Below, piece by piece: positions 53,201 through 55,639 of a stretch of DNA of 64,000 bases; within the stretch, counting starts at the first letter, position 1; the number at the start of each line of letters is the position of its first letter. The notes under the pieces were generated by a model that saw only the letters and a list, made by a program, of their open reading frames with translations, made no database searches and was not told the origin of the DNA. Both the position numbers and the translations under genes were made by a program. The stretch lies in assembly GCA_032622095.1 (NCBI GenBank), contig CP136066.1:115529319-115593318 (forward strand), written 5' to 3'. Source of the stretch: Siphonodentalium dalli. Its lineage: Eukaryota; Mollusca; Scaphopoda; Gadilida; Siphonodentaliidae.

Positions 53201-54079
53201 CCTGACAAGCCAGAAAATATATTTCTATTATATGTTTAATACAATCAAATTTGTTCTTGTTTCTACATCCTTGGTGATAACACAGTCGGCTCAGATGCTA
53301 AAAGTCAGCTCCTCAAAATAATTCTGTCTACATCAGATTTTCCACATATCTTTAAATTCTCCTCTATCTGAAACATAACTATTCTGCCCTTTTCTCCCAC
53401 TGACCTGATATTAATTTGTCTAACACCAACTATTATCAATACCAACTCTTAGTCTCACTTAAACCGTTTATTCCATAAAACTCAATTTTGACACACCTAT
53501 CGAACGAGCCCACTGCGTGAGTTGATGCGAGACAAAAACTAAATAAACGCCAACTGTGAGCACCAAATTGTCTGAAATACATCGCACTTAATTCAAGCAT
53601 ACTCACGACGTGGGCTCGGTCACATCGTAATCGGAGACGACACATATAAGCTATCAGCTTACTGTCGAATCCACTCCATACCATAACTTGTTATTATGTT
53701 GTAATTACTTTATGAATTATATGGATTAAATACTGTTTACACCAACACAGTACACGTTGACTACCATAAGTGAAGCTGAATTCTGCTATATAAGTAAACA
53801 ATCGTAGATAACAAATTTGACTTTGTCACCAATGCTTGATATATTTTATTACTGAGTCTGACTGAGTGAACAATGAAAAACAATATTATTTTTTTTTGCA
53901 GGATAACACAGAGCCAACAAGTGCACCCTTTCCCAAGCGAGAAGAGTCAGTAAAAAGTGATACTTCACGCGTCACGATCAACTCATCTCAAATTCCACAA
54001 GATTCAACAGATGGTTTGAAAAAATCACGCCCAGGGTCAAAGAAGCTCCCAGCTAAGACTGAATCTTCTTTCCCACTAG
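10228..54079 (+). CDS. PLCB: Phospholipase C-beta gene, 16 visible exons (partial)
   Basis: This is a phosphoinositide-specific phospholipase C of the beta class. It hydrolyses PIP2 to IP3 and diacylglycerol at the plasma membrane downstream of Gq-coupled receptors (known for the family). The exons are 10228-10374, 10977-11134, 22665-22744, 24388-24472, 27204-27288, 28759-29051, 39012-39108, 39997-40081, 42311-42383, 44090-44141, 46473-46627, 46984-47148, 49527-49626, 50081-50185, 52003-52103 and 53902-54079. Together they give 1,959 nt, about 652 codons, with no stop and consistent phases throughout. Domain order is X box (exons 1-5), acidic linker (6), Y box (7-11), C2 and following segment (12-15), C-terminal linker (16). 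Similarity is closest to the PLCB1/2/3 branch. The PH and most EF-hand exons upstream and the coiled-coil Gq-interaction region downstream were not found. Introns reach 11.5 kb and are packed with mobile elements. Confidence 0.93.
10620..10855 (+). mobile_element. Candidate tRNA-derived SINE
   Basis: It has an internal pol III promoter-like layout: box A-like TGGCACAGTCGG (10629-10640) and box B-like GGTTCAATTA (10688-10697), 59 bp apart start to start. An A-rich tail with 'aataaacccaaacaaataaac' follows near 10828-10850. It lies in the intron between PLC exons 1 and 2. The ends are not defined by a target duplication I can see, so the extent is approximate. Confidence 0.5.
10977..11134 (+). 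CDS. PLCB: PLC-beta exon 2: X box core, second catalytic His
   Basis: The exon completes the split Gly codon, then encodes [28 protein letters not shown] and [18 protein letters not shown]. Glu and Asp in ELDCW are calcium ligands in the family. The His in ITHGYT (11099-11101) is the second catalytic histidine. The acceptor is 'atttacag' and the donor GTGAAT (11135). It ends in phase 0. The next exon is 11.5 kb away because of nested mobile DNA. Confidence 0.95.
11175..11450. mobile_element. Fold-back element FB1, copy 1
   Basis: The arms 11175-11248 and 11251-11324 are inverted copies around the centre 'gaggt-tt-accgagg'. They carry the motifs 'ataaaatag', 'ttgataaatt' and 'gagccgagg'. The right flank to about 11450 ('aaaacaacaat', 'gacgtcat.gcacgc', 'aatattacac') is shared, inverted, with 24530-24660. 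The unit is therefore larger than the palindrome and recurs at 24530-24812 in the opposite orientation. Confidence 0.75.
11451..11810. other. No feature recognised
   Basis: AT-rich sequence between the fold-back element and the end of the retroelement. It may contain the decayed 3' terminus of that element (minus strand), but no terminal repeat was identified. Confidence 0.35.
11811..12896 (-). pseudogene. Tyrosine recombinase domain of the Ngaro-like element
   Basis: The N-terminal core-binding segment [18 protein letters not shown] (12896-12690) has the 'SLAPSTxxxY' pattern of XerD-like recombinases. After frame changes, [14 protein letters not shown] (about 12455-12420) carries the first catalytic Arg (RxxE). 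LLHHFRVG (about 11960-11935) resembles the HxxR box. The final catalytic Tyr block is not recognisable. The open frame 11807-12454 reads through the C-terminal half but does not match the family continuously, so it is a remnant. Confidence 0.65.
12897..13265 (-). pseudogene. RNase H domain of the Ngaro-like element
   Basis: Across three minus-strand frames one can read LVTDASGQG, then [49 protein letters not shown] and [20 protein letters not shown]. This is the order of the retroelement RNase H fold. The Asp of TDAS and the Asp of YSDN are kept. The usual Glu in LE(F/L)YPI is Lys here. A 22-nt C run (13085-13106) interrupts the frame after ALFLW. Confidence 0.75.
13085..13106. repeat. 22-nt poly-C run inside retroelement coding sequence
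   Basis: A homopolymer of C on the + strand (poly-G on the coding strand) lies between two conserved RNase H blocks and breaks the frame. Its length could be real expansion or a sequencing/assembly artefact. Confidence 0.9.
13395..13575 (-). pseudogene. RT thumb/connection segment of the Ngaro-like element
   Basis: The minus-strand frame gives [20 protein letters not shown] followed by [14 protein letters not shown], then after a frame change [17 protein letters not shown] and a stop. This corresponds to the 'FLGIELD...ARLPQDKL...LQSLIG...PGRPFLRRLI' connection that follows the RT palm in DIRS/Ngaro proteins. It is separated from the RT palm by the repeat insertion at 13576-14150. Confidence 0.75.
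13576..14150 (+). repeat. Hairpin/GTCC repeat element plus family A MITE fragment inserted in the RT gene
   Basis: It starts with the palindrome ATACCATAGTATGGTAT (13596-13612), then TTTGTCCGTCCATCTGTCTG and one unit with 'gcgataactcaaacattttc' and 'gagttatggccctttttcg'. A family A MITE left end (CCCTTTCATGACTGGAGC, from 13919) and AT-rich sequence follow. RT homology stops just below 14170 and resumes at 13570, so this block interrupts it. Exact borders are uncertain. Confidence 0.55.
14170..14888 (-). pseudogene. Reverse transcriptase palm of the Ngaro-like element
   Basis: [20 protein letters not shown] followed by LVAVPKK opens the RT. After a 21-nt C run (14617-14637) the frame resumes as [36 protein letters not shown] and [29 protein letters not shown], a TGA (14316-14318) and [11 protein letters not shown] follow. 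The catalytic LDD motif expected in the last block reads LNE (14268-14273), so the polymerase would be inactive. The block order is that of DIRS/Ngaro RTs. Confidence 0.85.
14617..14637. repeat. 21-nt poly-C run inside the RT frame
   Basis: It lies between the VPKK and [11 protein letters not shown] blocks on the coding (minus) strand. It replaces the short linker of intact relatives and shifts the frame. Confidence 0.9.
15063..15104 (-). pseudogene. CCHC zinc knuckle of the gag-like region
   Basis: One minus-strand frame reads [14 protein letters not shown], a perfect C-x2-C-x4-H-x4-C knuckle, preceded by a CVRDVYKHV segment. It lies between the gag-like block and the RT, the usual place for a nucleic-acid-binding knuckle in these elements. 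The frame stops about 80 bp downstream. Too short to appear as a long open frame, it is only visible by reading all frames. Confidence 0.75.
15290..15593 (-). pseudogene. Gag-like segment of the Ngaro-like element
   Basis: Minus-strand frames give [19 protein letters not shown] and [19 protein letters not shown], resembling the 'F..W..AF..F..V' helix region seen upstream of the knuckle in marine Ngaro/DIRS elements. It is followed by a frame change; an overlapping frame (15520-15290) carries the continuation. Identification is by position and pattern, not by a catalytic motif. Confidence 0.5.
15594..16089 (-). pseudogene. Linker between SGNH and gag-like blocks
   Basis: This is the rest of the open frame 16292-15594 on the minus strand. 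It is Pro/Ser/His-rich ([29 protein letters not shown]) and then becomes [16 protein letters not shown] at the end. There is no recognised domain. It is probably the low-complexity linker of the same polyprotein. Confidence 0.5.
16090..16596 (-). pseudogene. SGNH hydrolase domain, central and C-terminal blocks (retroelement-encoded)
   Basis: [16 protein letters not shown] and [20 protein letters not shown] correspond to SGNH/GDSL blocks II-III (the Gly- and Asn-containing oxyanion blocks). In an overlapping frame, [20 protein letters not shown] carries the DxxH catalytic pair (Asp 16200-16202, His 16191-16193). The N-terminal Ser block is missing here; the open frame runs instead into the inserted repeat upstream (16597-16716). 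It changes frame near 16240-16290. A host esterase is unlikely given the gag/RT neighbours. Confidence 0.72.
16597..17326 (+). repeat. Hairpin/GTCC-led repeat, start of the block splitting the SGNH domain
   Basis: The hairpin TAGCTCACCTGAGACG / CGAAGTCTCCGGTGGAGCTA (about 16600-16632) is followed by CGTCCGTCCGTCCGTCAAC and two diverged units (near 16690 and 16865), each with 'ggttcatatttggt', 'gatttgttcaaatgaggtca' and 'gggtcaaat'. A T/A-rich and then C-rich tract fills 16970-17200. Homologous units occur at 18836-19190 and 36780-37040. Confidence 0.6.
17331..18144. mobile_element. MITE family D with GCGACGAG tandem palindromes (TTAA site)
   Basis: The left end CTCATTGAACGCCGGCGACG and the inverted right end GAGGCTGGCGTTCAATCAG are flanked by TTAA at 17327-17330 and 18145-18148. 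Near the left end the palindrome CGACGAGATATCTCGTCG occurs twice in tandem (about 17345 and 17384). The right end has 'gacggcgtcatgacgtcgcc'. It is 814 bp with no transposase frame. It looks like another TTAA-targeting family. Confidence 0.72.
18324..18765. mobile_element. Nested-palindrome MITE (family N), copy 1
   Basis: The left end TCTGGAAATAGTGTGTCTGA matches, inverted, the right end near 18737-18765 ('tcagacatactaaattcaggc'). Within each end a second inverted pair, 'aggtccccag...gaattta' and 'aaat.caccctct.gggacct', makes a smaller hairpin, so the element is palindromic at two scales. The better preserved copy is 26688-27110. Confidence 0.65.
18836..19190 (+). repeat. GTCT/CATC-rich lead and unit of the TTGTTCAAATGAGGTC family
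   Basis: 'ggggggtatat' is followed by a TCTGTCxGxCTxCCATCTGTC tract and 'caacaattgttttcttctcc'. The 'gttccctaggtg...cagatttgttcaa' unit and a second unit follow, ending where the next element starts at 19193. It is homologous to 16690-16970. Confidence 0.5.
19193..20471. mobile_element. 1.28-kb element with ATACGCCCTTT inverted ends
   Basis: ATACGCCCTTT (19193-19203) and AAAGGGCGTAT (20462-20472, approximately) form 11-bp inverted ends. A hairpin CCTTTTTGAAAAAAGG adjoins the left end, followed by a CGTCTGTCCGTCCGTG tract. Inside are a ~120-bp duplicated block (about 19480-19600 and 19713-19835, with 'cccaacaagggaacccaata') and three ~165-bp tandem units (19880-20370). There is no transposase frame. 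Confidence 0.6.
19880..20370 (+). repeat. Three ~165-bp tandem units
   Basis: Each unit has 'cgataactccagtttggat', 'gatctgaaccaaag', 'ggtatgtgtatttcccagct', 'caggccaagttcgaata' and 'gagttacagccctttttcga'. Units start near 19885, 20058 and 20220. Related single units occur at 13680-13805, so these are building blocks of the hairpin/GTCC elements. Confidence 0.8.
20495..20690 (+). repeat. Duplicate of 18655-18850
   Basis: The order 'gaggtccccagagg...ggtgatg.tag', 'gtcagacatact', 'cagatgaaatcatacc.ctatttttcaaagaaaaattggggggtatat' is shared with 18655-18850. The first part is one end of the family N MITE. This indicates a segmental duplication or a shared insertion host within the nested block. 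Confidence 0.6.
20700..21402 (+). repeat. Tail of the composite repeat block
   Basis: Mostly unrecognised. The last 75 bp (21331-21402) contains 'caagtactgagtcttgtagtcttcag', 'ctctcagtcctta' and 'gactgtcttgt', which is also the tail of the element ending near 37230. It therefore marks the far border of the block that begins at 16597. Confidence 0.5.
21403..21639 (-). pseudogene. N-terminal Ser block of the retroelement SGNH hydrolase, detached
   Basis: This 78-codon minus-strand frame contains [17 protein letters not shown], the SGNH block I with the nucleophile Ser (codon 21523-21525) in GHSFIR, then [17 protein letters not shown]. It is exactly the part missing from the SGNH frame at 16596. 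Both pieces lie on the same strand in the right order. I infer it belongs to the same element, separated by later insertions. Confidence 0.65.
21640..22664. other. Probable retroelement 5' part and intron sequence, no gene recognised
   Basis: No coding homology was seen. Features noted are a short inverted repeat (22122-22136 with 22175-22186, GTACCAGAGCACACC / GGTGTGCTGTAC) and a branch/acceptor region ending 'tctttacag' before PLC exon 3. The 5' terminal repeat of the Ngaro-like element should be here if it survives. Confidence 0.35.
22665..22744 (+). CDS. PLCB: PLC-beta exon 3: X box
   Basis: It encodes [19 protein letters not shown] then LSFENHC, the conserved 'AI...[16 protein letters not shown]' segment of the X barrel. 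The acceptor is 'ctttacag' and the donor GTGAGT (22745). The phase is 0 in, 2 out. Confidence 0.95.
23022..23870 (+). repeat. 25-bp minisatellite, about 34 copies
   Basis: The unit is GTTCAGAATAGAAATAGG plus AGTTCAT, with A/G variation at the 'aaatagg/agtagg' site and a recurring variant unit 'ataagttggatttcgt'. The variants occur in higher-order order at the start (23090-23240) and at 23521-23560 and 23821-23850. It lies within the intron between exons 3 and 4. The period is not a multiple of three, so it is not coding. Confidence 0.95.
23871..24387. other. Intron sequence, no feature recognised
   Basis: AT-rich; it ends with the exon 4 acceptor 'tattattacag'. Confidence 0.45.
24388..24472 (+). 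CDS. PLCB: PLC-beta exon 4: X box
   Basis: It completes a split Thr codon and encodes [20 protein letters not shown] followed by TDIIEDFP, matching the 'QQ.KMA..C..IFGD.LL' segment. The donor is GTGAGT (24473); it ends in phase 0. Confidence 0.95.
24530..24812. mobile_element. Fold-back element FB1, copy 2 (inverted relative to copy 1)
   Basis: The arms (about 24663-24734 and 24737-24808) mirror around 'cggt-aa-acc'. The arms and the left flank with 'gtgtaatat', 'tgacgtca' and 'attgttgttttcg' match copy 1 at 11175-11450 read on the other strand. Confidence 0.75.
24850..25225. mobile_element. Fold-back element FB2
   Basis: 'gttgataaatcacgatatct' and 'actggatt.t.ctataaatagg' at about 24890-24945 are repeated inverted at about 25120-25185. 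The arms extend for about 100 bp on each side. The core carries 'gatttatcaacccgag' and 'aatattaacttcc', motifs shared with FB3. Confidence 0.65.
25393..25840. mobile_element. Fold-back element FB3 (short inverted ends)
   Basis: 'ggatttatcaaccc..ggaagttaatattcacc' at 25415-25460 is mirrored by 'ggtgaatattaacttcctcgggttgataaatc' at 25792-25828. The interior is non-coding. It shares end motifs with the core of FB2, so the two are related. Confidence 0.55.
25841..26215. other. No gene; short direct repeats
   Basis: 'catcgggggtatatgagcatgtg' and 'catcagggggtatatgaataa' (near 25939 and 25970) are two imperfect direct copies. They resemble the end motif of the adjacent hairpin (26221). Nothing else was recognised. 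Confidence 0.4.
26221..26350. repeat. Long hairpin FB4, ~50-bp arms
   Basis: The arm 26221-26270 (starting GTTATCTTCGGCAACATCGG) is complementary to 26300-26350 with only a few mismatches. The spacer is about 29 nt ('gattttgaaccccgaggcgg' then an A-run). It is probably a small fold-back MITE. Confidence 0.85.
26688..27110. mobile_element. Nested-palindrome MITE (family N), copy 2, well preserved
   Basis: The left end AAGCCTTGAAATAGTGTGTC and the right end GACACACTATTTCAAGGCTT are near-perfect inverted repeats. Each end also contains an internal hairpin made of 'aggtccccagagggtgaatt' and 'aaattcaccctctggg.acct'. It is about 420 bp and non-coding. Copy 1 is at 18324-18765 and a partial copy lies at about 20503-20620. 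Confidence 0.8.
27204..27288 (+). CDS. PLCB: PLC-beta exon 5: end of X box
   Basis: It encodes [20 protein letters not shown] followed by NKKKHYSK, the end of the X box ('[14 protein letters not shown]'). The acceptor is 'atattttcag' and the donor GTGAGT (27289). It ends in phase 1. Confidence 0.94.
27355..28237. mobile_element. pogo/Tigger-like Tc1-mariner element, defective
   Basis: The ends TATAGTCAAACTTCGTTAAG (27355) and its inverse CTTAACAAAGTTTGACTATA (28218-28237) are ~20-26-bp inverted repeats with TA at the tips. 'Cxxac(c/t)tcgttaagtcg' is typical of pogo/Tigger ends. Inside, 27815-27910 reads as a short basic start of a protein (KKEMRH, or in another frame [18 protein letters not shown]) like the N-terminal HTH of pogo transposases. 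It stops after about 30 codons. It is a deleted, non-autonomous copy. Confidence 0.65.
28238..28758. other. Intron sequence, no feature recognised
   Basis: AT-rich; it ends with the exon 6 acceptor 'ttgttcatatacag'. Confidence 0.4.
28759..29051 (+). CDS. PLCB: PLC-beta exon 6: X/Y linker
   Basis: At 293 nt this is the largest visible exon. It encodes a charged low-complexity linker with [60 protein letters not shown] and RQKKER. The acidic run corresponds to the negatively charged X/Y linker that autoinhibits PLCs by covering the active site (known for the family). The acceptor is 'catatacag' and the donor GTATGT (29052). It ends in phase 0, so an in-frame cassette can follow. Confidence 0.93.
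29155..30020 (+). repeat. Five ~172-bp tandem units
   Basis: The landmarks 'aggatacccacata', 'gggtttcgtc.att', 'gagttacggcccttg' and 'ggaaatttgtgaattttg' recur near 29157, 29333, 29505, 29668 and 29846. They are progressively diverged. These resemble the units of the hairpin/GTCC elements, although no hairpin start is seen here. Confidence 0.8.
30195..30370 (+). repeat. Two ~76-bp tandem copies
   Basis: 'aagagtaggtgatggtgtgt' plus 'accatgcccatcatattagg' and 'tgatgttgtttaccatgc' are repeated at about 30219 and 30297. Several CCAT/ATGG inverted motifs lie inside. Confidence 0.8.
30750..31067. mobile_element. MITE family C, intronic copy (TTAA site)
   Basis: The left end CCACTTCCCTGCTAAATGAC and the inverted right end ATAGCAGTGAAGTGA are flanked by TTAA at 30746-30749 and 31068-31071. 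It is 318 bp. The relative at 6401-6795 has the same ends. Confidence 0.72.
31150..31620 (+). repeat. Hairpin-led repeat with two units (also at 61745)
   Basis: 'gtctcccaaaacataaatttctgggggactatag' gives a weak stem, then comes 'cagtccatacgtcaagccg...gtgtctgtcac'. Two units with 'taccttcattgtgtaatcaactcctcc' follow (near 31267 and 31468). The same unit occurs at 61828-61960. Confidence 0.6.
31621..32892. other. Intron sequence, no gene recognised
   Basis: Overlapping frames near 31624-31909 on both strands have no recognisable domain and low-complexity composition. The last 60 bp form a plausible acceptor for the candidate cassette exon at 32893. Confidence 0.4.
32893..32940 (+). CDS. PLCB: Candidate 48-nt cassette exon of the PLC-beta X/Y linker
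   Basis: The acceptor 'tgatgtccattacag' (to 32892) is followed by exactly 16 stop-free codons, [16 protein letters not shown], then a GTTAGC donor (32941). It is phase 0 at both sides, matching the phase between exons 6 and 7. The charged Lys/Asp/Glu composition suits the linker. The donor is weak and the peptide is too short to verify by family memory. It could be an optional exon or a chance frame. Confidence 0.42.
32941..34925. other. Intron sequence with one TTAA-type MITE right end
   Basis: No gene seen. 'gtggcggggtggcagcgaaagag' followed by TTAA (34024-34027) is the right end of a further CTCTTTCGCTGCC-type family; its left end was not found. 33790-33800 has 'caagatggccgcca' as in the 3.2-4.9 kb array. 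Confidence 0.4.
34926..35715. mobile_element. Poly-C/poly-G fold-back element with ~180-bp units
   Basis: Units beginning after C-runs ('cgcctgaattttacatacct', 'ctcattttatcattcacta', 'aaaactatcat.ggtg.caaggaagcatg', 'agtttatct' then C-run) occur at 34997-35185, 35216-35390 and 35395-35475 (truncated). An inverted copy fills 35475-35640, after which G-runs and C-runs alternate. One C-run (35186-35215) is 30 nt long. Ends are palindromic ('gatcaacttccccc' / 'ggggaagttgac'). Confidence 0.75.
35716..36324. other. Intron sequence, no feature recognised
   Basis: AT-rich; nothing identified. Confidence 0.4.
36325..37230 (+). repeat. Hairpin/GTCT-led repeat element
   Basis: The hairpin ATACCCCCTTTT / AAAAGGGGTAT (about 36335-36361) is followed by 'catccatgcatctgtgcagcc' and 'gtctgtctgttcatgtcg'. 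Two units with 'gctcggatctcagtgaaatttggtatggatgttcac' (36453, 36632) come next, then units of the 'gattcagatttaatcaaatggggtca' type (36780-37040). The tail 'gtactggctgttgtagacttcag' ... 'gactgtcttgt' ends at about 37230. The same tail closes the block at 21402. Confidence 0.65.
37231..37723. other. Intron sequence, no gene recognised
   Basis: AT-rich with a 13-nt C-rich run near 37452. Nothing else seen. Confidence 0.4.
37724..38172 (+). repeat. 18-bp satellite, about 25 copies
   Basis: The unit is CCATGTGTATATATTGTA, with a common variant ending TTGCA. Because 18 is a multiple of three and the unit lacks stops in most frames, several frames on both strands stay open for more than 100 codons (repeats of [18 protein letters not shown]). 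These are not genes. Confidence 0.95.
38173..39011. other. Intron sequence before exon 7
   Basis: No feature seen except the exon 7 acceptor 'cagttttattttgcag' (to 39011). Confidence 0.45.
39012..39108 (+). CDS. PLCB: PLC-beta exon 7: start of Y box
   Basis: [20 protein letters not shown] then [12 protein letters not shown]: the '[14 protein letters not shown]' motif opens the Y box of beta-class PLCs. It enters in phase 0, which fits both direct joining to exon 6 and inclusion of the 48-nt candidate. The donor is GTAAGT (39109); it ends in phase 1. Confidence 0.96.
39997..40081 (+). CDS. PLCB: PLC-beta exon 8: Y box
   Basis: It encodes [20 protein letters not shown] and KEQPVEFV. I place the donor at GTATTC (40082), so the split codon joined to exon 9 gives Asn-Tyr-Asn-Lys, matching the family's 'EFVxYNK'. 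The alternative GTGAAG donor two codons earlier would break this match. Confidence 0.93.
41175..42146 (+). mobile_element. PIF/Harbinger-like element remnant
   Basis: The ends CTAAAGCTGCTTTCATATAT and the inverse of 'catccgattaaagcatg..gttttag' (CTAAAACTCGTTTTACATAC) form ~25-bp imperfect inverted repeats. Inside, 41326-41460 reads [18 protein letters not shown] and [14 protein letters not shown]. Then, after a frame change, [20 protein letters not shown] is followed by [11 protein letters not shown]. This pattern (acidic start, then 'FFRVSxxQF') resembles the N-terminus of Harbinger transposases. The catalytic part is absent. Confidence 0.5.
42311..42383 (+). CDS. PLCB: PLC-beta exon 9: Y box
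   Basis: It encodes [18 protein letters not shown] and NFIPQ after completing the Asn codon. [13 protein letters not shown] is one of the most conserved PLC Y-box motifs (substrate headgroup region). The donor is GTGAGC (42384); phase 0. Confidence 0.97.
42384..44089. other. Intron sequence, fragment of MITE family B
   Basis: CCCTTTCTATACTAAATGG (from 42405), with 'ttattaaagtatacat' downstream, matches the left end of family B (7866). No right end was found. Otherwise nothing was recognised apart from the exon 10 acceptor 'attttcattttag'. Confidence 0.5.
44090..44141 (+). CDS. PLCB: PLC-beta exon 10: Y box
   Basis: A 52-nt exon encoding [17 protein letters not shown], the conserved 'FWNxGCQ(L/M)VALNFQT' helix-strand of the barrel. 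The donor is GTAAGA (44142); it ends in phase 1. Confidence 0.97.
44142..46472. other. Intron with MITE A right end and a perfect hairpin
   Basis: A family A right end lies at about 44886-44931 ('acagggctttcgcaaaaattcagg', 'gctcctgtcgtggaagg'), matching 48869-48914. A 36-bp-arm hairpin lies at 45392-45464. No gene seen. Confidence 0.5.
45392..45464. repeat. Perfect hairpin, 36-bp arms, 1-nt centre
   Basis: 45392-45427 (TCCGTACAAGAGTTAGCGTA...) is exactly complementary to 45429-45464 around G45428. It is isolated and not linked to a known family in this window. Confidence 0.92.
46473..46627 (+). CDS. PLCB: PLC-beta exon 11: end of Y box
   Basis: [38 protein letters not shown] and [12 protein letters not shown] are encoded after a split Asp. 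'GYxxKPxFMRR' closes the Y box, and the last strand starts the C2 domain. The acceptor is 'tctttctttttcag' and the donor GTATGT (46628); phase 0. Confidence 0.97.
46984..47148 (+). CDS. PLCB: PLC-beta exon 12: C2 domain
   Basis: [37 protein letters not shown] and [16 protein letters not shown] correspond to the first half of the C2 domain ('VISGQxLSDxKVGTYVEV(D)M(Y/F)GLP'). The acceptor is 'tattttattcag' and the donor GTAAGA (47149); phase 0. The intron before it is short (356 bp). Confidence 0.97.
47523..47718. repeat. ~190-bp dispersed repeat, copy 1
   Basis: It runs from ACTCATTTAAATGCACACAA to the inverse 'ctttaaattagt'. The interior has 'gatgaaacccaaccccag', 'ttcagcctagct' and 'gcaaagcaagctgg'. 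Copy 2 is at 48590-48778, nested in the family A MITE. The inverted 'actcatttaaa' ends suggest a small MITE. Confidence 0.75.
48130..48914. mobile_element. MITE family A, long copy with nested repeat (TTAA site)
   Basis: The left end CCCTTTCATGACGGGAGCTG and the inverted right end TTCCAGTCATTGAAGGG are flanked by TTAA at 48126-48129 and 48915-48918. It is 785 bp, lengthened by the ~190-bp repeat at 48590-48778. It also contains a small palindrome, 'gcgagtctccctatgggagactc'-like (48198-48222). Confidence 0.78.
48590..48778. repeat. ~190-bp dispersed repeat, copy 2 (nested)
   Basis: Near-identical to 47523-47718 except for small indels. The ends ACTCATTTAAA / TTTAAATGAGT are inverted. It sits inside the family A MITE. 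Confidence 0.78.
49527..49626 (+). CDS. PLCB: PLC-beta exon 13: C2 domain
   Basis: [20 protein letters not shown] and [13 protein letters not shown] are conserved C2 strands ('LPxLAxLRIAVxEEGGKxIGHRILPVxxLRPG'). The acceptor is 'ctctttattctcag' and the donor GTAAAA (49627); it ends in phase 1. The reading frame continues past the donor, but the homology does not. Confidence 0.97.
50081..50185 (+). CDS. PLCB: PLC-beta exon 14: C2 domain end
   Basis: [20 protein letters not shown] then [15 protein letters not shown]: the 'GY(R)(H)xxLRNExNQPL' strand that ends the C2 domain. The acceptor is 'tttctttcacag' and the donor GTGAGT (50186); it ends in phase 1. Confidence 0.97.
50186..52002. other. 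Intron with one TTAA-type MITE left end
   Basis: At 50691-50694 TTAA is followed by CTCTTTTAGTGCCGGAATAA, resembling the left ends of families D and E. No matching right end was found. Nothing else recognised. Confidence 0.4.
52003..52103 (+). CDS. PLCB: PLC-beta exon 15: post-C2 segment
   Basis: It encodes [19 protein letters not shown] and [13 protein letters not shown], matching the 'xxALxNPI(R/K)YVxxxExRAxQLAAL' helix after C2, which contributes to Gq binding in the family. The acceptor is 'atttattttcag' and the donor GTATGA (52104); phase 0. Confidence 0.95.
52104..53901. other. Intron sequence; possible solo-LTR-like block
   Basis: 53430-53700 differs from its surroundings, with higher CpG content. 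On the minus strand it has a TATA-like 'agcttatatgtg', then AATAAACGG and 'gagactaagagttggtattg', as in an LTR U3-R end. No paired LTR or target duplication was found. The rest is featureless. Confidence 0.3.
53902..54079 (+). CDS. PLCB: PLC-beta exon 16: C-terminal linker (last visible exon)
   Basis: It encodes [20 protein letters not shown], then [18 protein letters not shown] and [20 protein letters not shown]. This is the low-complexity linker between the C2 domain and the C-terminal coiled coil. The acceptor is 'ttttttttgcag' and the donor GTAGTA (54080); it ends in phase 1, so at least one more exon must follow. None was found before 64000. Confidence 0.85.
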
Positions 54080-55630
54080 GTAGTACATTACACTTGACTT
54101 AAGAGAGCAATGAAGAATATTAACCCGGTAGCTGCAAATTTTTTAATATCCAAACAAATAATGCAAACATATGCATGAGTGTTCTTAACCCTTTCATGAC
54201 GGGAGTGTGCTGGTGCAGCATAAAATATTCTGTGCCAGTGCATATAAAAGAGAATGCAGTGTCTTGCAAGGAGAAAAAACAATGTCCCTGCAGCTGATTT
54301 TATGGAAAGCTCTGGTCAGGTAGCCGGCGTTCAGTTGGAGATAGGGACTGGGAATTTGGAGATAATTCTAGGTGTTCAGCACTAATCAAATAAATATGTT
54401 TGCCAATTTTTCAAAAAATTCTTATTCTATTATTGCGGCGGAAGAAGGATATAGCCAATAGTTCAGTGTCCAAGATACTTATTAGGAGATACTTATTTTG
54501 GGTAAAAATAGAGAATATCCACATAGTGTAGCTGAATAAAGCATTCATTTTTGCGAGTATGTGAGCATCTATTTGACGATCCTCATATATGAGCCATATA
54601 GATGCCCACATACAAGCGCAAAAATAAATTCTCTATTCAGCTACAATATGCGGATGTTATGTTTATCCACCGAACAAATTTAAATGTATTTTATCGCAGT
54701 TTTTGTTAAAAAACATCCCAAAATTAACAGGCTCAAGAATCGATGACCTTCTTAGCAACTTTATCTGTATGGTAGAGACTATTAATTATGAAACAGTTTT
54801 GTGTTCATGCGACTGCGCCGACAAATAGTCCGCTTTATAATTTCTAAATTATGCTGGAAAAAAATGGTGTAATTTCTAATAAAATCTAAATTATTTGTGT
54901 AACATTCAAATCTGAAACTGAAGTGTATGACTATAGCAGTCATGTGAATTTGGATGTTTGTCCTTGAAACTTATTAATGAATTGAAAGTCTGAACTTTAG
55001 CGGTAGCACTAGCACCATGATCGGCAGTGCAAATGCACGAGCTTCCGGAAGAATATCTTATACTTTATAGTAACAAACTGCCAATTGCTTAATCAAGTTT
55101 TAGACTTCACCAACTGAACATTGAAAAATTATATTTGAGTGCGTTTTGGGGCGCATCGTTTGATCTTTTAATTAGAAAGGTGTCGCAACTGATATGCTGT
55201 GGATGTTGACATTTCTAAGGACGCTGTCGCTAACAACGGAAACCAGCATGACGTCACTCATGAACTGCTGGAGGTTAACTGGTCCAAGTTCTTGTAACCT
55301 TTCATCCTCACATATTATTAAGTTTGTCGGTCTAGTAGAGGATAGAGGCATGGCTTATCTGATGGGCTTTTTATGTATAGTAGAGAGGGGTAGGAAGTGG
55401 ATAAAATATTATTTCTTGACATTACAAGAATAAAATGATTCCGCATTGATATCAATAATATTCTACCCTGGAATCAACCATTCTCTGAAATCAAATGAAT
55501 GGATTTCAATTAATGTTTGTCTGCATTTCAATATTCTGAAAGCCTTGCAATCAAATTAGATGAAGATGAGAGTTACTCTTATTGTCCTGATATAATAATA
55601 GTTCAATCAAAGTAAGTGAGAGTTTGCTGC
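54080..55630. other. Probable intron; MITE family A left end
   Basis: TTAA (54185-54188) followed by CCCTTTCATGACGGGAGTG and 'tgctggtgcagcat' is a family A left end; its right end is not seen. Around 54480-54640 there is an inverted pair of segments ('tccacatagtgtagctgaataaag' and 'ctattcagctacaatatgcgga'). No gene was recognised. Confidence 0.5.
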
Positions 55631-55639
55631 AGTCACGTT

